A DNA stretch of 14,154 bases, taken from contig JANQIJ010000302.1 in assembly GCA_028282185.1 (NCBI GenBank), positions 1-14,154 on the forward strand. The letters are read 5' to 3'. The notes under the pieces are model-generated. The model was given only the letters and a program-made list of their open reading frames with translations. It searched no databases and had not been told where the DNA came from. Positions within the stretch are counted from its first letter, which is position 1, and each line of letters opens with the position of its first letter. Of the stretch, positions 1-6,619 are shown one piece after another. Source of the DNA: Rhodospirillales bacterium. Lineage in GTDB: Bacteria; Pseudomonadota; Alphaproteobacteria; Rhodospirillales; Casp-alpha2. The position numbers and the translations under genes were made by a program.

Positions 1-861
1 GGTCTCGCCCTGAAACGGCCGCACCGTGCCGTCGTCTTGGGCCGCGCTTTCCAACAGGCGCATGGGCGTCGAGCCGACGGCGACGACGCGGCCGCCGGCC
101 CGACGGGTCTGGTTTATATAATCGGCGGCCTGTTCGGTGATCTCGCCCCATTCCGCGTGCATTTTGTGATGGCGCGTGTCTTCCTCGCGCACCGGCAGGA
201 AGGTGCCGGCGCCGACATGCAGGGTCAGGCTGATCCGCTCGACCTCCTTGGCGTCCAGCGCCTTGACCAGGCGCGGCGTGAAATGCAGCGACGCCGTCGG
301 TGCCGCGACGGCGCCGTCCTTGGCGGCGAACAGGGTCTGGTAGTCCGACCTGTCCGCCTCGTCGCCTTCGGAGTCCCGTTTGATATAGGGCGGCAGGGGC
401 ATGATGCCGTGGGCGTCCAAGGCGTCCTTCAGGTCGGGCCCCGACTTGGTGAAGCGCAGGCGAACCTCGCCGCCGTCCAGTTTTTCGACCACGTCCGCGG
501 CGAAGCCCGGCGCGAAGACGATGTAGTCCCGGGGCCTGAGCTTGCGCCCCGGTTTGGCGAAGGCGCGCCAGACGCCGCCGTCTTCCCATTTGTGCAAGGT
601 GACCTCGACCTTGACGCCGCCTTCCGCCGGGCCGGGGCGGGCCGCGTCGCCCCGCGTGCCGGTCAGACGGGCCGGGATGACACGCGTATCGTTGACGACC
701 AAAAGGTCGCCGGGCCGCAGGATATCGGGCAGGTCGCGGACGCCCCTGTCAAACGTGCCGTCCGCCGCGACGTGCAGCAGGCGCGACGAATCCCGGGGGT
801 CGGCCGGCTTCTGGGCGATCAATTCCTGCGGCAGGTCGAAATCGAAGAGGTCGACTTTCAT
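1..861 (-). CDS. queA: QueA, tRNA preQ1(34) S-adenosylmethionine ribosyltransferase-isomerase (3' end off the window)
   Basis: QueA transfers and isomerises the ribosyl group of S-adenosylmethionine onto preQ1 at tRNA position 34, giving epoxyqueuosine in the queuosine pathway; it acts in the cytoplasm. The visible 287 residues start MKVDLFDFDLPQELIAQ and show the family blocks RDSSRLL (23-29), GDLLVVNDTRVIPARL (about 49-64), LHFTPRL, LHVGAGTFLPVR and the H-x-MH-x-E segment. The last residues, RPFQGET, match the point about 60 residues before the usual end (about 345-350 aa), so the C-terminus lies beyond base 1. The normally conserved VAVGTT-S-x-R-x-LE block reads VAVGSTPMRLLE here, a mild variation. 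ATG at 861 is chosen because family members begin at this point; a weak GGGA lies 6 bases upstream. In many proteobacteria tgt follows queA, but that would be outside the window. The gene diverges from the small membrane protein gene at 1013. Confidence 0.96.
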   Translation of the reverse strand, partial: MKVDLFDFDLPQELIAQKPADPRDSSRLLHVAADGTFDRGVRDLPDILRPGDLLVVNDTRVIPARLTGTRGDAARPGPAEGGVKVEVTLHKWEDGGVWRAFAKPGRKLRPRDYIVFAPGFAADVVEKLDGGEVRLRFTKSGPDLKDALDAHGIMPLPPYIKRDSEGDEADRSDYQTLFAAKDGAVAAPTASLHFTPRLVKALDAKEVERISLTLHVGAGTFLPVREEDTRHHKMHAEWGEITEQAADYINQTRRAGGRVVAVGSTPMRLLESAAQDDGTVRPFQGET

Positions 862-877
862 CGGCTGTCCCGTCGGG

Positions 878-894
878 AGGCGGTAGGGCCGCCT
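878..894 (-). other. Small hairpin in the presumed queA leader
   Basis: Six-base perfect arms (AGGCGG and CCGCCT) flank a five-base loop, 16 bases upstream of the queA start. If it is in the transcript it would sit just before the weak ribosome binding site. No known riboswitch consensus was recognised here. In GC-rich DNA such a stem can arise by chance. Confidence 0.2.
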
Positions 895-945
895 GCCCGC
901 GTTGTTTCGGTTCAAGGACCGGGAACCTATTTCATGTCGCGGTGA

Positions 946-974
946 TTGTCAGGCGATTGTTGTCCGGCTAGGCT
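946..974 (+). promoter_or_regulatory. Possible sigma70-type promoter for the YqaE-like gene
   Basis: TTGTCA at 946-951, a 17-base spacer, then TAGGCT at 969-974. The -35 is good (5 of 6 to TTGACA) and the -10 is poor (3 of 6 to TATAAT). It would start transcription near 981, about 30 bases before the ATG at 1013, which leaves room for the ribosome binding site at 996-1003. Confidence 0.3.
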
Positions 975-1012
975 TCGGTCAACAAAACCGAAAACGAAGA
1001 GGACGCTTGAAC

Positions 1013-1219
1013 ATGGTTCGTTTGATCCTGGCCCTGCTGATCCCCTGGTTCGTGTTCTTCACCATTGGACGGCCGATCCAAGGGGTGATCTGCCTGGTCC
1101 TGCAACTGACCTTGATCGGCTGGGTCCCGGCGGCCATCTGGGCCGTCTGGGCGCTGAACAATTACACCACGGACAAGAAAATCGCCCAGGCCGGCCTGGG
1201 CGGCGGCGGTGACAGCTAG
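1013..1219 (+). CDS. YqaE/Pmp3-like small membrane protein
   Basis: This is a 68-residue hydrophobic protein resembling the YqaE/Pmp3 (UPF0057) proteolipid family, whose members are very small two-helix inner-membrane proteins linked in yeast and plants to membrane potential and salt stress. Two membrane segments are visible, about residues 2-18 (start MVRLILALLIPWFVFFTIG) and 23-47. The family-like block LTLIGWVPAAIWAVWAL sits in the second helix, followed by a polar tail with KK and a glycine run. The start is ATG at 1013 rather than the longer in-frame ATG at 902, because AAGAGGA lies 9 bases upstream and the extra residues are not membrane-like. The gene stands alone, divergent from queA and convergent with the small membrane protein gene ending at 1247; only 27 bases separate the two stops. 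The family match is by eye, so the exact function is unproven. Confidence 0.8.
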   Translation: MVRLILALLIPWFVFFTIGRPIQGVICLVLQLTLIGWVPAAIWAVWALNNYTTDKKIAQAGLGGGGDS

Positions 1220-1246
1220 GCCCGCCGCCTCGCCCTCTTCGCGGGG

Positions 1247-1537
1247 TCAATCCCCTTTCGGGCCGAACATCTGGCCGCGGCTGATTCGCCCGACATGGGT
1301 ATTGGCCGCCCCGAGCGTGCGGCGCAGGACACCGCGAAGGATCCGGCCGACGACAATGAAGACCACGGCCGGCCAGACGTAGGGCTCCCACCATTCGAGA
1401 ACATGCGGCGCGGCGCCGAACAGGGTGATTTCCTGGCGCGTCGAAAGAAAGACATAGGCGCCGCCGGCCGCGGCCATGGCCGCTGTCCAGGCGAGGAACC
1501 GGCCATAGGCCAGGATCCGGCGCATCAGGAACCACAT
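1247..1537 (-). CDS. Unrecognised small membrane protein, 96 aa
   Basis: I do not recognise this protein. It has 96 residues starting MWFLMRRILAYGRFLAWTAA. There are two hydrophobic stretches, about 14-31 (rich in Ala/Gly) and 53-67 (WPAVVFIVVGRIL), separated by a loop containing EWWEP. An arginine-rich region (RGVLRRTLG) and a basic tail ending FGPKGD follow, so it is probably a two-helix inner-membrane protein with a positive cytoplasmic tail. The reading frame opens further upstream, but ATG at 1537 is preferred: it has AAAAGG 4-5 bases upstream and follows the dehydrogenase stop by 19 bases, whereas the longer form would overlap that gene. It is therefore probably the second gene of a leftward two-gene operon with the dehydrogenase. 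No terminator with a U-run is obvious after it. Confidence 0.6.
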   Translation of the reverse strand: MWFLMRRILAYGRFLAWTAAMAAAGGAYVFLSTRQEITLFGAAPHVLEWWEPYVWPAVVFIVVGRILRGVLRRTLGAANTHVGRISRGQMFGPKGD

Positions 1538-1556
1538 GGTGCCTTTTCCGGTTGGA

Positions 1557-2558
1557 TCAATCGGCCGCGACCGTCGTCGGCCCGCCGCCCGCCGCACTTT
1601 TGATAATTGCCTCAAGGACGGCGGCGCCGTGGACCGCTTCGGCCGGGGTCAGGGGATAGGCCGCGCCGCCTTGGCAGGCGGTCGCGAAGGCCTCCAGTTC
1701 GGCACGCTCCATGTCGAAGGCGTCATAGGTGATGACCTCGTCCGGGCGGACCGAGGCGTCGGCCGGATCGCAACGCTTGACGGTCAGCCGGCCGTAGTTG
1801 TGCATTTCGGCCCAGCCCCCGGTGCCGAACACCTGGACGCGCCAGATCGGCGCCGTCGCGGTCAGGGTGCCCAGGTAGCCCGTCGCGCCCGAGGCGAACC
1901 CGAACAGCATGACCGTGGTGTCGTCCAGGTTGACATCCAGAACCTGGCGATGGCTTTCCGACGAAACGCGGACGATGGGCCCGGCCAGGTTGATCATCGC
2001 GTCGACCACATGGATGCCCAGGCCGGTCATGCCGCCGGCCGGGCTTTCGCCCTCGGCCACGCGCCAACTGTCGCCGCCTTTGTAACGAAACCCCGCCGGC
2101 GCCGACAGGTTGCCCTCGATATGCAAAACCCGGCCCAAGTCGCCGCCGGTCACCAATTCCTTCATCTTGACCATTGCCGGATGAAACCGCCGGTTATGGC
2201 CCAGCGCCAGGACGACGCCCGCGTCCCGGGCGGCTTCGGCGGCCGCGCGGGCGCTCGCCCGGTCCAGGGTGAAGGGTTTTTCGACGAAGATGTGCTTGCC
2301 GGCGGCGGCGGCGGCGATCACCTGGTCCGCGTGCTGGCTGTGCGGCGTGGCCAGGATCACCGCGTCCAGGCCGGGGTCTTTCAAGAGGTCCGCCAGGCCA
2401 TCGCGGAGCTCGATGCCGTTCTCGTCGCAGAAGGCTTCGGCCCGGGCCTTGCGCCCGGTGCAGCCGGCGGCGAAGCGGATCCGGTCGCTCTCGCCCTGCA
2501 CCGAATTGACCAGCACCCGGCCCCAGCGGCCGAGCCCGGCGATTCCTGCCGTGATCAT
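1557..2558 (-). CDS. Gfo/Idh/MocA-family NAD(P)-dependent oxidoreductase
   Basis: This is a 333-residue cytoplasmic dehydrogenase of the family that oxidises or reduces sugars, inositols and related hydroxy compounds. The N-terminal Rossmann fold has the dinucleotide-binding GIAGLGRWG at 5-13. DAVILATPHSQHADQV (65-80) precedes the hallmark EKPFTL at 93-98, whose Lys94 is the usual catalytic lysine. GHNRRFHPA (120-128) follows, then the C-terminal beta-sheet domain with GIHVVDAM (181-188; His183 is in the family's usual G-x-H-x-x-D position). The length is typical. The start is ATG at 2558, with a strong GGGAGGGA 8-9 bases upstream. The substrate cannot be read from the sequence. It is transcribed leftwards, divergent from the EamA transporter at 2646, and the small membrane protein gene follows after 19 bases. 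Family assignment is secure; the pathway role is unknown. Confidence 0.9.
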   Translation of the reverse strand: MITAGIAGLGRWGRVLVNSVQGESDRIRFAAGCTGRKARAEAFCDENGIELRDGLADLLKDPGLDAVILATPHSQHADQVIAAAAAGKHIFVEKPFTLDRASARAAAEAARDAGVVLALGHNRRFHPAMVKMKELVTGGDLGRVLHIEGNLSAPAGFRYKGGDSWRVAEGESPAGGMTGLGIHVVDAMINLAGPIVRVSSESHRQVLDVNLDDTTVMLFGFASGATGYLGTLTATAPIWRVQVFGTGGWAEMHNYGRLTVKRCDPADASVRPDEVITYDAFDMERAELEAFATACQGGAAYPLTPAEAVHGAAVLEAIIKSAAGGGPTTVAAD

Positions 2559-2602
2559 GTCGAAAATCCCTCCCGCGGGTCAAATCTATATAGTTATATC
2601 GC

Positions 2603-2618
2603 CTGACCATATTGTCAG
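2603..2618. promoter_or_regulatory. Inverted repeat CTGAC-N6-GTCAG, possible operator
   Basis: Perfect 5-base arms are separated by CATATT, in the AT-rich gap between the divergent dehydrogenase and transporter genes. The right arm overlaps the -35 hexamer of the transporter promoter at 2612-2617. This is the size and placement of a binding site for a dimeric repressor controlling both genes. No regulator gene is adjacent, so the protein that would bind is unknown. Confidence 0.35.
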
Positions 2619-2639
2619 CCGGGGGGCGGCGTCTATAGT
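2612..2639 (+). promoter_or_regulatory. Sigma70-type promoter for the EamA transporter
   Basis: TTGTCA at 2612-2617 (5 of 6 to consensus), a 16-base spacer, and TATAGT at 2634-2639 (5 of 6). It is the best promoter seen in the window. The predicted start of transcription is about 2645-2647, at or next to the initiator ATG at 2646, so the mRNA would have essentially no leader. That agrees with the lack of a Shine-Dalgarno sequence directly before the gene. Confidence 0.5.
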
Positions 2640-2645
2640 GCGGTG

Positions 2646-3587
2646 ATGGCGATCGCACCGGAAACGCCCCCGCTTCCCGTCCGGGAACCGGCCTTGGGCA
2701 CGAATAACTTCAACGGATTGTTGTACATGCTGGCGGCGGCGGCGGTCGTTTCGGCCATGCATGTCCTGGTCCGCGATCTCGCGCAAGAGATCGAACCCTT
2801 CGTCATCGTCTTCTTCCGCTGCGTGGTGGTCCTGATCGTCCTGACGCCGTTTCTTCTGCGCCAGGACCGGTCCGCCTGGAAAAGCAAGCGGCCCGGCTTG
2901 CAACTGGCCCGGGGCGTCGTCGGCCTGGGCGCCATGCTGACATGGTTCTACGCGCTCTCCGTCGTGCCCGTGGGGGACGCGACGGCGCTCAGCTTCACGG
3001 CGGTGCTGTTCGCCTCCTTGGGCGCCGTCTTCATTTTGGGCGAGGCCATGGGGCCCCGGCGCTGGGGGGCTTTGTTGGTCGGGTTCGTCGGCACGGCCAT
3101 CATCCTGCGCCCCGGGTTCCAGGAGATCAGCTTCGGCTATCTCGTGGTCCTCGCGTCGACGGTCATGTGGGCGGGGGCCTTGTTGATCGTCAAGGTGCTG
3201 TCGCGCGACGATTCACCGGTGACCATCGTGTTCTATTCGTCCGTCTATTTCACGCCCACGTCATTCATCGTCGCCCTGTTCTACTGGCAATGGCCCACAT
3301 GGGAGCAGTTGGCCTGGATGATCGTGGTCGGTGTGCTTGCCGCCGTCGCCCATCTCTGCATGGCCAAGGCGATGCAGCAGGGCGACGCCTCGGCCGTCAT
3401 GCCGGCGGACTTCACCCGCCTGGTCTGGGCGGCCGGCCTGGGCTATCTCGCCTTCGGCGAGTTCCCGGACCTTTGGACCTGGGTCGGCGGCATCGTGATT
3501 TTTCTGGCGACGCTCTACATCACCTACCGCGAGGCCCGCTTGAACCGCCAGGCCCGTCGCACGGCCGGCCATACGTCGGAAGGCTGA
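2646..3587 (+). CDS. EamA/DMT-superfamily membrane transporter
   Basis: This is an inner-membrane permease of the drug/metabolite transporter superfamily, 313 residues from ATG 2646 (314 if the adjoining GTG at 2643 is used). After a hydrophilic N-terminus of about 22 residues it shows about ten hydrophobic segments in two repeated EamA halves, roughly 22-155 and 163-297. Family-like features include FFRCVVVLIVLTPF in the second helix, LARGVVGLGAMLTWFYALS, the A-T-A-L-S-FTAVLFASLGAVFILGE stretch ending the first half, and the MQQGDASAVMP and GYLAFGEFPD blocks in the second. Members export metabolites such as amino acids or take up small solutes; the substrate cannot be told here. There is no clear ribosome binding site and the promoter -10 ends 6 bases before the ATG, which suggests leaderless translation. 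The gene converges with the Fic gene. Confidence 0.9.
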   Translation: MAIAPETPPLPVREPALGTNNFNGLLYMLAAAAVVSAMHVLVRDLAQEIEPFVIVFFRCVVVLIVLTPFLLRQDRSAWKSKRPGLQLARGVVGLGAMLTWFYALSVVPVGDATALSFTAVLFASLGAVFILGEAMGPRRWGALLVGFVGTAIILRPGFQEISFGYLVVLASTVMWAGALLIVKVLSRDDSPVTIVFYSSVYFTPTSFIVALFYWQWPTWEQLAWMIVVGVLAAVAHLCMAKAMQQGDASAVMPADFTRLVWAAGLGYLAFGEFPDLWTWVGGIVIFLATLYITYREARLNRQARRTAGHTSEG

Positions 3588-3605
3588 TCGGCGGGACCAA
3601 TCAGC
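3583..3605. terminator. Weak stem-loop between the convergent EamA and Fic genes
   Basis: GCTGAT and ATCAGC form a 6-base stem with an 11-base loop, overlapping the EamA stop codon. There is no U-run immediately after it on the + strand. On the - strand it follows the Fic stop by 12 bases, with a T-run at the end of the Fic coding sequence instead of after the stem. It may be a modest bidirectional terminator or chance. Confidence 0.25.
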
Positions 3606-3617
3606 GAGCAGGCACCG

Positions 3618-4979
3618 TCAAAAATAGGTGCTGGCGACGCTTTCGTAGAACAGGCGCGTTACGTCTTCAAACCGCATGGAATGAATTTCCCCCGATCGGG
3701 TCAAGACATCGAAAGCTTCCGTTTCCGCGTTATAGGCGAATTCCAACAGGGCGAAGTTTTCCCCGTCTTCGGTCTCGCTCATGCGCTCGTAATTGAAAGA
3801 GCCCGGCGGCGATTCGATGGCGACATGAAGGGTCGCGTCCTTCACTCTGAACTGGTGACTGGCGAACCCGAAAAAGAAGAGAATTCTCGCGGTGCGATCG
3901 CCGCTGATCGCATCGACGCGGAAGAACCAGGTCCGTTTGGCGGAGTGACCGGATCTAAGCTGCTCGTATTTTTCGAACTCGATCTCGCCAAAGTCCTTGA
4001 AATACAATTGGGCGTAGGGCGCGTTTTCGTTGATGCTTTCCGCCGCGTCGCGGAAGTAGCTCTTCATGAGGCCCATCGCGTTCCGCCAAATTTCGTATTC
4101 CGCGCGAAGTTTCTTTTCCTGCTGTTTTCCGAACCGGGCCGCGACGTCCGACGCCCACCCGGTTCTGTTCCGGTTTTCCGAGATGGCGCGCTGGTATTCT
4201 TCCAGGCTTTCCGAGACCGTTTCGCTGATCAATGAGACGAAGGGCGACAAGTCGCCTTTCGCATGCGAGTGTTCCAGCGCATCGTAGTACCGCAACTTGT
4301 CGTCCGTCGTAATGATCGCGATCGGGTAGCCGAGACGCATCAAGACAAGATTCAATAGCAGGCGAGACGTCCGACCATTGCCGTCGATGAATGGATGGAT
4401 GGAGACAAGGCGTGTATGGGCCGCCGCCGCAATGGGGATGGCGTCCGGGCGTCCCACTTGGGAAAGGCTCAGATCGATGCCGGAAAGCCATCCGCCAAAC
4501 GCCGACATGTCGCCCGGAACGGATTCCGGACCGGGCGGCGTGAATTCCGAGCCGGAAATCTTCACCGGTTGACCTCGATACTTCCCTGCATTCTCATCGT
4601 CGATGTTCAGCAAGATCAATGAGTGAATGTCTCGGATCTCCCTTTCGCTGATCGACGCCGAGCTATCGGTAATCAGTTCCTCCAGGTAATCCACCGCGTG
4701 GTTCAGGTTTTTCGCTTCCGCCACATCCTTGAGCGATTTTCCGGAAATCGTCATTCCCTCGCTGACGACAAGACGCGTTTCCCCGATCGTCAGCCGGTTT
4801 CCCTCGATCGCGTTCGAGTGATAGATGTTCTTGATCTTAAAGTAGTCGCGGATCTGCCGCATGGTTTGCGGGTCGAGGGCACCGCTTTTGCGCATCTCCT
4901 CCACCTTTTCGGCGATGGCGCTCAAGGTCGCCGTTTGGGCATCCGAATAGAAGTATCCGCTTTGCTCGATCTCTATCAT
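3618..4979 (-). CDS. Fic-domain protein (class II, self-inhibited) with an unrecognised C-terminal region
   Basis: Fic proteins usually transfer AMP, or another nucleotide-derived group, from a nucleotide to a hydroxyl on a target protein. This one has 453 residues. The N-terminal part (about 1-100) contains the inhibitory-helix motif SNAIEGN at 55-61, with Glu59 placed to block the ATP gamma-phosphate. The core carries the full catalytic signature HPFIDGNGRTSR at 195-206 (His195 catalytic, Asp199 metal ligand), so the enzyme looks intact. Most relatives end in a short helical or winged-helix part. Here about 190 residues follow (about 265-453), with a charged helical stretch (KQQEKKLRAEYEIWRN), then beta-rich sequence with ILFFFGFASHQFRV, and I recognise no domain. 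The start is ATG 4979 with GGAAG 5 bases upstream. The gene is lower in G+C than its neighbours (31 of 60 bases at 3841-3900 against 42 of 60 at 3061-3120), which suggests transfer. No separate antitoxin gene is adjacent. Confidence 0.92.
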   Translation of the reverse strand: MIEIEQSGYFYSDAQTATLSAIAEKVEEMRKSGALDPQTMRQIRDYFKIKNIYHSNAIEGNRLTIGETRLVVSEGMTISGKSLKDVAEAKNLNHAVDYLEELITDSSASISEREIRDIHSLILLNIDDENAGKYRGQPVKISGSEFTPPGPESVPGDMSAFGGWLSGIDLSLSQVGRPDAIPIAAAAHTRLVSIHPFIDGNGRTSRLLLNLVLMRLGYPIAIITTDDKLRYYDALEHSHAKGDLSPFVSLISETVSESLEEYQRAISENRNRTGWASDVAARFGKQQEKKLRAEYEIWRNAMGLMKSYFRDAAESINENAPYAQLYFKDFGEIEFEKYEQLRSGHSAKRTWFFRVDAISGDRTARILFFFGFASHQFRVKDATLHVAIESPPGSFNYERMSETEDGENFALLEFAYNAETEAFDVLTRSGEIHSMRFEDVTRLFYESVASTYF

Positions 4980-5014
4980 GGGTTCTTCCGACTTGCCGAA
5001 AACCGTTACTTTAA

Positions 5015-5033
5015 GTTCTCTAATGAAGAGAAC
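5015..5033. promoter_or_regulatory. Perfect 19-base palindrome upstream of the Fic gene, possible operator
   Basis: GTTCTCT and AGAGAAC, perfect 7-base arms, flank AATGA. It lies 36 bases upstream of the Fic start in an AT-rich gap (26 of 60 bases G+C at 4981-5040), where the leftward promoter should be. A candidate -35 ATGAC(A) lies on the - strand just upstream, but no convincing -10 was found. Best read as a binding site for a dimeric repressor. A role as an RNA hairpin in the leader is the alternative. Confidence 0.45.
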
Positions 5034-5112
5034 GCAGTGTCATAAAAAACCATCCGGTTGCGTATGGGCATTCCAGATTTCACTACCGTAACAGTAAGGC
5101 GACGAATGTCTT

Positions 5113-6537
5113 TCATTGCGTCGCGATCCAAACCGGATCGTGGCTGCCGATGGGGGCGGCGGGCAGGTCCCAGCGGGGCGGGGTTTCCGACATCCCAAGC
5201 GCCGGTTTCAGGTGCTCCAGGGTGCCCCACTCGGTCTCGTGCGCCTCGACCAGGTCCATGACGTCGTCGGTCGTGGGATCGGCCAGGGCCAGGGCCTCCG
5301 GCCCGCCAACCCGGCCCAGCCCGTCGATCCAGCGGCCGGTCTGCGCGAGGGACACGCGGACCAGCCAACTGCCGCCCTCCGTCGCCCGGCGGCGCAGGCC
5401 CTCCATGGCGCCGAAGGCCGCCAGATAGCCCGATACATAGTCGATGGCCTGGGCCGGCAGGTGGCGGGGCGTTTCGGCGCCGCCTTGCTCGTAAGCCATG
5501 CCGGTGGCGCATTGCACGAGGGAATCGAAACCCCGGCGGTGGGACCAGGGGCCGACATGGCTCCAGGCCGACAGCGTCACGTAGACGATGCCGGGGCGCA
5601 GGTCCGCCACCGCCTCGGGCGACAGGCCGCGGCCGGAAATCGTTCCCGGCCGGTGGCCCTGGGTCATGATGTCGGCTTGCCGGAGCAGTCCCTTGAGGGC
5701 GTCCATCTCGGCCGGGTCGCGCAGGTCCAAATGGGTCGACCGCTTGCCATGTCCGGTGTCCATGGCCAGCGTCGTGTCGTCCGGCCGGTAGGCGCAGCCG
5801 ACGCGCAGCACGTCGGCCCCGTGTTCGGCCAGGGTCCGGCCGCAGACCGGGCCGGCGATGACCCGGGCCAGTTCGGCGACGCGAATGCCCGACAGCGGAC
5901 GATCTCCCCCGTGGCCCTGATTACTCGGCAGGGGTTCCCGTGGCGCCTCTCCGATCTTGATGATTTCCATGACCGGCAGTTCGGCGACCGCGGCGGCCTG
6001 GGGGTGGCGCCGCCATTCCTCGGGCGCGCGGATCATATAGGCGGGCAGGTTGGGCGCCGCCATCGCTGCTTCGAGTTGGGCGGCGTCCCATTTCATGACG
6101 GCGGCGGCGACCGTTTCCCGCTCGTCCGTGTCTTTCAGGCCGAGGACCCCCAGAATGCCGGCCTTGAGCCAAGGGTAGTTGCAGTGCAACTGGACCCAGC
6201 GCCCGTCGCGGCAGGGATAGAGACCCGACAGGTTGGCCCATTGCGCGCCCACCCGGCCGTCTTTCAGGCGGACCTGCTGGTTGGAGCGCATGGCGAGCGC
6301 GCCGGCGCGGTGATCGATGGCCAAGTCCTGATGCCGGCCGGTTCTCAGATGATGCAGCGCGTCGGCGGCAAGGCCCTGGGCGGCAAGCGCCACCGACCCG
6401 GCGGTGCCCAATCTGAAATTGGTCGCCAATACGGGGTCGGCGCCGGAGAACGCCACTGCCCAGGCGCCGCGGCCCGTCCATCCCGCGGTGGCGAGAATGC
6501 CATCAAGTGCGATTTGCGGGCTGAGCGGTGATTTCAT
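5113..6537 (-). CDS. Family III (CaiB/BaiF) CoA-transferase with an extra N-terminal half
   Basis: Family III enzymes move CoA between carboxylic acids through an aspartyl-CoA intermediate. Numbered from the TTG at 6564 (483 residues), the canonical opening of the family appears only at 223-255 (PLSGIRVAELARVIAGPVCG and following). It is followed by GHGKRSTHLDLRDP (271-284), QADIMTQGHRPG (296-307) and RRGFDSLVQCATGM (343-356), where Asp347 is the likely catalytic aspartate. The first 220 residues contain LHHLRTGRHQDLAIDHR and DGRWVQLHCNYPWLKAGILG, which resemble the middle and C-terminal small-domain parts of the same family. The protein thus looks like a partial duplicate or permuted fusion. 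Starts: ATG 6537 is listed; TTG 6564 is possible, with AAGGAGG 14 bases and AAAGGGG 4 bases upstream. It diverges from the peptide transporter operon, and the Fic gene follows after 133 bases. Substrate unknown. Confidence 0.88.
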   Translation of the reverse strand: MKSPLSPQIALDGILATAGWTGRGAWAVAFSGADPVLATNFRLGTAGSVALAAQGLAADALHHLRTGRHQDLAIDHRAGALAMRSNQQVRLKDGRVGAQWANLSGLYPCRDGRWVQLHCNYPWLKAGILGVLGLKDTDERETVAAAVMKWDAAQLEAAMAAPNLPAYMIRAPEEWRRHPQAAAVAELPVMEIIKIGEAPREPLPSNQGHGGDRPLSGIRVAELARVIAGPVCGRTLAEHGADVLRVGCAYRPDDTTLAMDTGHGKRSTHLDLRDPAEMDALKGLLRQADIMTQGHRPGTISGRGLSPEAVADLRPGIVYVTLSAWSHVGPWSHRRGFDSLVQCATGMAYEQGGAETPRHLPAQAIDYVSGYLAAFGAMEGLRRRATEGGSWLVRVSLAQTGRWIDGLGRVGGPEALALADPTTDDVMDLVEAHETEWGTLEHLKPALGMSETPPRWDLPAAPIGSHDPVWIATQ

Positions 6538-6583
6538 TCGGCTGGTCTCACTGTTAGAGAGCAATTGGCCCCTTTATACCTCC

Positions 6584-6612
6584 TTGCAATCGCCGCGCCC
6601 ATGGATTGAAAT
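6584..6612 (+). promoter_or_regulatory. Possible promoter of the peptide transporter operon
   Basis: TTGCAA at 6584-6589, a 17-base spacer, then TGAAAT at 6607-6612; each hexamer matches 4 of 6 consensus bases. It would give a leader of about 140 bases before the binding-protein ATG. The -10 lies inside the inverted repeat at 6602-6618, so a bound regulator would block it. Other placements nearer the gene cannot be excluded. Confidence 0.25.
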
Positions 6613-6618
6613 GATCCA
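6602..6618. promoter_or_regulatory. Inverted repeat TGGAT-N7-ATCCA, possible operator
   Basis: Perfect 5-base arms lie in the divergent gap between the CoA-transferase and the peptide transporter operon, spanning the candidate -10 element. It is suitable in size for a dimeric regulator, but short enough to be chance. No regulator gene lies nearby in the window. Confidence 0.25.
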
Positions 6619-6619
6619 A

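Noticed and set aside
37..945. A 302-codon + strand frame opposite queA
   Set aside because: queA on the other strand has conserved family motifs throughout; this frame has none.
902..1012. N-terminal extension of the YqaE-like protein
   Set aside because: The extra 37 residues are polar and unlike the family, and the ATG at 1013 has a good ribosome site.
1536..2606. A 356-codon + strand frame opposite the dehydrogenase
   Set aside because: The - strand protein has the complete Gfo/Idh/MocA motifs; this is its shadow.
5084..5096. Near-palindrome TACCGTAACAGTA upstream of the Fic gene
   Set aside because: It is short and has a mismatch; too weak to call beside the perfect palindrome at 5015-5033.
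3618..5112. Fic toxin-antitoxin pair
   Set aside because: No small antitoxin gene is adjacent, and the inhibitory motif is inside the Fic protein itself.
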